Positions 13,342 through 13,986 of a stretch of 13,986 bases of DNA are shown in pieces. The DNA comes from Bacteroidales bacterium. GTDB taxonomy: Bacteria > Bacteroidota > Bacteroidia > Bacteroidales > DTU049. The stretch covers positions 1-13,986 of the forward strand of contig JAHDSP010000427.1 of NCBI GenBank assembly GCA_018432645.1. Direction: 5' to 3'. The position numbers were made by a program, and so were the translations under genes. Positions within the stretch are counted from its first letter, which is position 1. Every line of letters begins with the position of its first letter. The notes under the pieces were generated by a model. It was given only the letters and a program-made list of their open reading frames with translations, ran no database searches and had not been told where the DNA came from.

Positions 13342-13986
13342 TTAATGTTTAAAATTCCTAATTTTTGTAAATGACAAAATTAAATCATTTTCTTGACAAT
13401 AAGATATAATATCTCTATCATGTATAGATCCACCAGGTTCTACTATAGCTATGATGCCATTTTTATAAGCTAAATCTACACTATCTGTAAATGGGAAAAA
13501 TCCATCACTAGCTAATATTGCTCCATTGAGGTCGTGTCCAAATTTTTTTGCTTTCTCGATTGCTAACTTAACAGCATCTACTCTGCTAGGTTGCCCACAT
13601 CCCATACCTATCAATTGTTGATCTTTGACAATAGCAATAGCATTAGATTTCAAATATTTAGCAATGGATACACCTAGCGCCAAATCGTCAATCAATTTAT
13701 CATTCAATTTTTCATTTTTCACTATCCATTCCCATTCAGAAGTATCAGGGATATAATCATCTCTCTGCTGCACCAAACTACCACCTAAGACACTACGCCA
13801 CAACCAACTATCTGGTTTAGCATCTGATATAGAAAGCAAAATTCTATTTTTTTTAATTGATAATTTCTCTATTTGCCCTTCTAAAAATCTGGGAACTATG
13901 AGAACTTCAAAAAACAAACTATTTAATTTTTCTATAGTTTCATCATCGATAGGTGTATTAAAAGCAAAAATACCACCATAGGCAGA
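13342..13986 (-). CDS. purH: PurH C-terminal part (AICAR formyltransferase/IMP cyclohydrolase), cut by the window edge
   Basis: The frame runs from the stop at 13342 to the window edge, giving 214 C-terminal residues; the start lies beyond 13986. It is the AICAR transformylase domain, which makes formyl-AICAR from AICAR and 10-formyl-THF in the last steps of IMP synthesis. Landmarks are YGGIFAFN near the cut end, LRSVLGGSLVQQ-like WRSVLGGSLVQQRDD, SNAIAIVKDQQLIGMGCGQ with PSRVDAV, ASDGFFPFTDSVDLA, and IVEPGGSIHDRDII before TKIRNFKH. The usual last motif is R-H-F-x-H; here it is R-N-F-K-H. A purH-mreB neighbourhood is common in Bacteroidota. Confidence 0.95.
   Translation of the reverse strand, partial: SAYGGIFAFNTPIDDETIEKLNSLFFEVLIVPRFLEGQIEKLSIKKNRILLSISDAKPDSWLWRSVLGGSLVQQRDDYIPDTSEWEWIVKNEKLNDKLIDDLALGVSIAKYLKSNAIAIVKDQQLIGMGCGQPSRVDAVKLAIEKAKKFGHDLNGAILASDGFFPFTDSVDLAYKNGIIAIVEPGGSIHDRDIISYCQENDLILSFTKIRNFKH

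Overview
The window is a stretch of chromosome from a low-GC member of the Bacteroidota; I cannot place it below phylum. Four things support this. The gene orders purH-mreB-mreC-mreD and CBS-protein-nadK are typical of the phylum. Promoter -7 boxes of the form TAnnTTTG lie just ahead of several genes. Start codons lack GGAGG-type ribosome binding sites and have A/T-rich leaders instead. A small outer-membrane beta-barrel protein and an Rhs-core remnant also fit.

Layout. Positions 2-457 hold the 3' part of an unrecognised, very AT-rich gene. It is followed by a roughly 660-base stretch without an intact gene (458-1120). That stretch carries a 42-codon relict of an Rhs repeat-associated core (507-635), a run of perfect short hairpins (646-880) and a 14-bp perfect stem-loop (914-948). 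About half of its bases are G+C, against roughly 30 percent or less around it. Next, on the minus strand, come ribF (1121-2053) and the CBS-protein/nadK pair (2149-3693). On the plus strand follow an alpha/beta hydrolase and a GT4-type glycosyltransferase (3853-5860), then tRNA-Pro(UGG) and tRNA-Arg(UCU). An outer-membrane barrel gene starts only 6 nt after tRNA-Arg. An IS1595-like insertion sequence with 12-bp inverted ends occupies about 6788-7863. Beyond it lie mrp and a NifU-domain gene (8012-9357) for Fe-S cluster handling, and a murD-like ligase (9559-10899). Converging on murD from the right is the minus-strand operon purH (partial)-mreB-mreC-mreD (10935-13986).

How the genes work together. 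MreBCD and MurD serve peptidoglycan synthesis and rod shape. RibF and NadK make FMN/FAD and NADP. Mrp and the NifU-domain protein are likely a carrier/scaffold pair for Fe-S clusters. PurH makes IMP. Most of the window is therefore housekeeping, with two accessory parts: the Rhs-remnant/hairpin block at the left end and the insertion sequence in the middle.

The points most worth a second look are the Rhs relict next to an orphan gene (a possible displaced toxin-immunity cassette), the hairpin array, the barrel gene joined to tRNA-Arg, a transposase apparently lacking its second catalytic Asp, and a MurD whose expected D-Glu-site lysines are replaced. I do not see a clearly new multi-gene system here.
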